Assembly (NCBI GenBank): GCA_964542435.1
Contig: CAZIVE010000034.1
Location: 1 to 25,516, forward strand
Reading direction: 5' to 3'
Source: CAZIVE01 sp964542435
GTDB lineage: Bacteria > Bacteroidota > Bacteroidia > Bacteroidales > Tannerellaceae
Length of the DNA stretch: 25,516 nucleotides
Each line of letters starts with the position of its first letter. Position 1 is the stretch's first letter. Made by a program: the position numbers and the translations under genes. Below are positions 23,055 through 25,516 of the stretch, one piece after another. The notes beneath the pieces are model-generated. The model had not been told where the DNA came from and ran no database searches. It worked only from the letters and a program-made list of their open reading frames with translations.

Positions 23055-23516
23055 TTAGAACATGGAGTGGTGACTGTTTCTCCGATGTTCGTAGACATCG
23101 CTTCTGCGAAGCTTGACTGCAGTCACAATCTGAAGTAATCCGAAAAGGAAATAAAGAGGTGAAAGTGCATTCAATGGAAAAATGAGAAATTGGATGCCTG
23201 TCCACACCATAAGGATGATCCCGCAGACGATGCTGAAGGAGATTCCGAAGTTCCTTCGAGCGAGAAGAGAAAAGAAGGCCAGGAGATTGGTCGCTCCAAT
23301 AAGAACAATCAATGCTACGCCTGAAAACAGAAAATCCTGAAACAGATAATCAGAAAAAGGTAATACTTGCATCATCGGAAGAAATGTATCTAATCGTAAA
23401 GTCTGTCCGCTGATGTCTGCAAGCATTCCACAGCCTCCGGCAATGGCACCAATCCCGATGAACAAGCTCCAGAATAGTGCCCAGCCTCTCCATTGAGAGT
23501 TCCTGAATTTCATCAT
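23055..23516 (-). CDS. Four-helix membrane protein of unknown function
   Basis: A 153-residue hydrophobic protein with about four membrane helices (near 13-30, 60-84, 89-107 and 115-136) and a basic, His-rich tail (RRSDVYEHRRNSHHSMF). I do not recognise the family. Strong hydrophobicity, the start six bases after the mrp stop and the terminator just downstream all support a real gene, the third of the trmB-mrp operon. Met1 and Met2 are adjacent, so the start is uncertain by one codon. Cys29 in AGGCGM is a conceivable lipobox, but the long flanking helices make a lipoprotein unlikely. Confidence 0.75.
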   Translation of the reverse strand: MMKFRNSQWRGWALFWSLFIGIGAIAGGCGMLADISGQTLRLDTFLPMMQVLPFSDYLFQDFLFSGVALIVLIGATNLLAFFSLLARRNFGISFSIVCGIILMVWTGIQFLIFPLNALSPLYFLFGLLQIVTAVKLRRSDVYEHRRNSHHSMF

Positions 23517-23522
23517 GATGCT

Positions 23523-24626
23523 TTATTTGTTTACTTGAACACGCTCGGTGGGAGCCATGTGTTCGTTCCTGTATTCTATTTGTGCTACCATATTTTCAGC
23601 CAGTTCGCGGAAAGCAGCACCCGTAATGCTGTCGGGATTCAGTGCGACAGGTTCGCCTTTGTCGCCACCTTCACAAATACTCTGTACGATTGGAATCTGT
23701 CCCAGCAGTTTGATGCCAAATTCATCAGCCAATCGCTTGCCTCCCTCTTTCCCGAACAGATAATACTTGTTGTTCGGAAGTTCGGCCGGTGTAAACCATG
23801 ACATGTTCTCCACAAGCCCAAGCACCGGTACATTTACCTTTTCTTCCGTAAACATAGCAATACCTTTGCGGGCATCAGAAAGAGCCACTTCTTGAGGTGT
23901 CGTTACTACAATGGCTCCTGTGATGGCCAGCGTTTGGACCATCGTGAGATGGATGTCACTGGTTCCGGGAGGAAGGTCGATAAGGAAATAGTCCAAAGTG
24001 CCCCAGTTAGCCTCGCCGATGAGCTGCTTCAGAGCGTTGCTCGCCATGGCTCCACGCCATAGTACAGCTTCTCCGGGATTGACAAAGAAGCCGATGGAGA
24101 GCATTTTCACTCCGTAGCTCTCTATAGGTTCGATCAACTGTCGACCGTCGATCTCTACGCCAACTGGACGTGCGTCTTCCTTATGGAACATCTTGGGTTG
24201 CGAAGGTCCGAAGATATCCGCATCGAGAAGTCCCACTTTATATCCTTGTAAAGCCAATGCAACGGCGAGATTGGCTGCGACGGTGCTTTTACCGACGCCT
24301 CCTTTTCCCGATGAAATGGCGATGATGTTTTTTACTTCAGGTAGCAATTTCTCCACTTTCGGGATGGAATGCAGAAAGACAGGTGTGATGTTGCCTTTGA
24401 TGTCTATATCTTTATCGACGAAGGTGAGAATAGCTGTTTCTGCAGCCTTGATGACTGACTTCATAAAGGGATCGTTTTCTTTCTCGAATAGGAGAGAGAA
24501 GCTCACTTTGTTTCCTTCAATGCGGATATTATCTTCCACCATTCCTGCGGTGACGAGATCTTTGCCCGTCCCGGGATAACGCACTTTGGCGAGTGCATCT
24601 TTAATTTGTTTGGGATAGATAGACAT
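23523..24626 (-). CDS. mrp: Mrp/ApbC-family Fe-S carrier ATPase (no CxxC)
   Basis: A P-loop ATPase of the Mrp/NBP35 family, which carries and transfers iron-sulfur clusters in the cytoplasm. The 367-residue product has an N-terminal MIP18/DUF59 domain (about 4-85), the deviant Walker A GKGGVGKST (107-115), LLDADIFGPSQPKM, DYFLIDLPPGTSD and PQEVALSDARKGI. The place where many Mrp proteins have CxxC, after ENMS near residue 280, reads WFTPAELPNNKYYLFGKEGG, with no cysteines. I recall the same in other Bacteroidota, so it is probably lineage-specific. ParA and MinD are excluded by the DUF59 domain and the PPGTSD motif. The gene begins directly after the trmB stop codon. Confidence 0.92.
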   Translation of the reverse strand: MSIYPKQIKDALAKVRYPGTGKDLVTAGMVEDNIRIEGNKVSFSLLFEKENDPFMKSVIKAAETAILTFVDKDIDIKGNITPVFLHSIPKVEKLLPEVKNIIAISSGKGGVGKSTVAANLAVALALQGYKVGLLDADIFGPSQPKMFHKEDARPVGVEIDGRQLIEPIESYGVKMLSIGFFVNPGEAVLWRGAMASNALKQLIGEANWGTLDYFLIDLPPGTSDIHLTMVQTLAITGAIVVTTPQEVALSDARKGIAMFTEEKVNVPVLGLVENMSWFTPAELPNNKYYLFGKEGGKRLADEFGIKLLGQIPIVQSICEGGDKGEPVALNPDSITGAAFRELAENMVAQIEYRNEHMAPTERVQVNK

Positions 24627-25394
24627 TTATATAAGATTTTCTTGTTGTTGTTTCTTGGGAGCACCACGTCTGCTTCTGTTGAAGCTTCTGTAGGGATCAA
24701 ATTCTATCTCTACGTCCGGCTCTATAAGTTCATCCTGCTGAGGACAGACGAATTTGAGATATTTGATGCTCAGTCCTCGATCAAGCCACTGCTGTTCGTA
24801 GTAGGTCTTGATGGCGAGAATAGGATCCTCAAGGGAACTATGATAAAGATCCTCTGAGCAGAAGAGTACTGTAAAACGATTCGCCTTGACCATCTCAGAA
24901 GTGTATGTGAACATGAAATGGCTGTCTGTCTTCAGATGGATGATGCCCTTATCTGCGAGAATCTGCTGATATAGGCGGATGAATCGTGTTGAAGTCAGAC
25001 GTTTGCTGAGTTTTTTCATCTGTGGATCGGGGAAAGTGAGCCATATCTCTGCGACTTCGCCTTTGGCAAAGAACCGGTTGATCAGCTCGATATCTGTACG
25101 GAGAAAGGCTACATTAGGCATGTCGGTAGAGTCTTTGGCTCCTGTCCACATTCTTGCGCCTTTGATATCCACACCGATGAAATTCTTATCCGGGAAGAGA
25201 CGGGCCAATCCCACTGTATATTCACCTTTCCCGCACCCCAATTCGAGCACAATAGGATGATCGTTGTGGAAGAAAGATTCGTTCCATTTACTTTGTAGAT
25301 CGAATCCTTTTTCCTGCAACGTTGCAAATGGATATTGCAAAACGTGACGGAACTCTGCCATCTCTGCAAACTTTGCCAGTTTATTCTTTCCCAT
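24627..25394 (-). CDS. trmB: tRNA (guanine-N7-)-methyltransferase
   Basis: TrmB methylates N7 of G46 in the tRNA variable loop using S-adenosylmethionine. The 255-residue product has SAM-binding motif I LELGCGKGEYT (about 50-60), FIGVDIKGARMW, the hallmark WLTFPDPQMKKLSKRL (about 118-133) and HLKTDSHFMFTYT. The start MGKNKLAKFAEM is the usual N-terminus in Bacteroidota. The C-terminal 25 residues are basic and rich in Gln and Arg, possibly binding tRNA. The stop codon abuts the mrp ATG without a gap. A -7-like TATCTTTG ends only four bases before the ATG, so the message may be leaderless or nearly so. Confidence 0.95.
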   Translation of the reverse strand: MGKNKLAKFAEMAEFRHVLQYPFATLQEKGFDLQSKWNESFFHNDHPIVLELGCGKGEYTVGLARLFPDKNFIGVDIKGARMWTGAKDSTDMPNVAFLRTDIELINRFFAKGEVAEIWLTFPDPQMKKLSKRLTSTRFIRLYQQILADKGIIHLKTDSHFMFTYTSEMVKANRFTVLFCSEDLYHSSLEDPILAIKTYYEQQWLDRGLSIKYLKFVCPQQDELIEPDVEIEFDPYRSFNRSRRGAPKKQQQENLI

Positions 25395-25398
25395 GCTG

Positions 25399-25406
25399 CA
25401 AAGATA
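25399..25406 (-). promoter_or_regulatory. -7-like element almost touching the trmB start
   Basis: TATCTTTG on the minus strand matches TAnnTTTG but has no TTG at about 20 bases upstream. It ends four bases before the trmB ATG, which would place the start at or next to the ATG. The tRNA terminator lies directly upstream, so trmB does need a promoter here. Confidence 0.45.
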
Positions 25407-25411
25407 ATAAT

Positions 25412-25448
25412 ATAAAACAAAAAGAGACGTTGCTTATCGCAACATCTC
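25412..25448 (-). terminator. Intrinsic terminator after tRNA-Asn
   Basis: GAGATGTTGC pairs with GCAACGTCTC on the minus strand (25448-25439 with 25433-25424, one G-U) over a five-base loop and is followed by TTTTTGTTTT. It starts nine bases past the tRNA 3' end. Confidence 0.85.
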
Positions 25449-25456
25449 CTTGTTTG

Positions 25457-25516
25457 CTCTTCCTCTTGGACTTGAACCAAGGACCCTCTGATTAACAGTC
25501 AGATGCTCTAACCAAC
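25457..25516 (-). tRNA. tRNA-Asn(GTT), 3' part, cut by the window edge
   Basis: On the minus strand the visible part contains the end of the D arm (GTTGGTTAGAGC), an anticodon arm TCTGA-CTGTTAA-TCAGA with anticodon GTT, the variable loop, the T arm CTTGG-TTCAAGT-CCAAG, the acceptor 3' strand AGGAAGA and discriminator G. CCA is not encoded. The 5' acceptor strand and first D-arm bases lie beyond 25516. Confidence 0.92.

Overview
The window looks like chromosome of a member of the Bacteroidales (Bacteroidota). The evidence is the gene set (DUF4492-cydA-cydB, parA-parB-DUF5683-MltD-Rel, a surE-lpxB pair, a type IX secretion cargo tail, an Mrp protein without CxxC) and promoters that fit the Bacteroidota form TTG/TTTG, about 19-20 bp, TAnnTTTG. 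There are no clear Shine-Dalgarno sequences. A Prevotellaceae-like or related gut or oral lineage is my best guess, but the sequence does not settle the genus. It is a draft assembly: 100 N at 11977-12076 separate two identical 55-base contig ends, so those 155 bases are almost certainly not real.

Layout. 1-3124 (minus): cytochrome bd oxidase operon DUF4492-cydA-cydB, ending in a strong terminator. 3393-8074 (plus): four genes that look like one periplasmic/envelope sugar redox module: a Tat-exported Gfo/Idh/MocA dehydrogenase, a DUF1080 (3-keto-glycoside hydrolase family) lipoprotein, a DoxX-like membrane protein and a second Tat-signal Gfo/Idh/MocA dehydrogenase. 8313-9664 (plus): small membrane protein, ECF-type sigma factor and a small membrane protein that is probably its partner. 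9665-10038: a gene-free convergent interval with a terminator and a 22-bp-phased array of AACCATGGTT palindromes. 10039-11949 (minus): lpxB and surE. 12132-12354: divergent control region with two TTATCAACAGAA repeats at the parA start site and a minus-strand terminator that has no known gene feeding it. 12355-18963 (plus): parA, parB, DUF5683, LysM lytic transglycosylase and bifunctional Rel, followed by a secreted GH13 alpha-amylase (19003-20343). 20536-22308: a large type IX secretion cargo of unknown function. 22309-22960: decayed DNA holding a GH95 alpha-L-fucosidase remnant and a diverged 42-bp tandem repeat. 23055-25394 (minus): trmB, mrp and a four-helix membrane protein, with the 3' part of a tRNA-Asn at the right edge.

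How the genes fit together. The cyd operon is a high-affinity terminal oxidase that takes electrons from quinol. The neighbouring redox module could deliver electrons from sugar oxidation to the quinone pool through the DoxX-like protein; this is inference. The parAB-MltD-Rel block combines chromosome partitioning, cell-wall turnover and the stringent response, an arrangement I recall as common in Bacteroidales. The most interesting places are the Gfo/Idh-DUF1080-DoxX cassette, the phased palindrome array at 9857-9944, the DnaA-box-like repeats at the parA promoter, and the 42-bp repeat next to a GH95 fossil.
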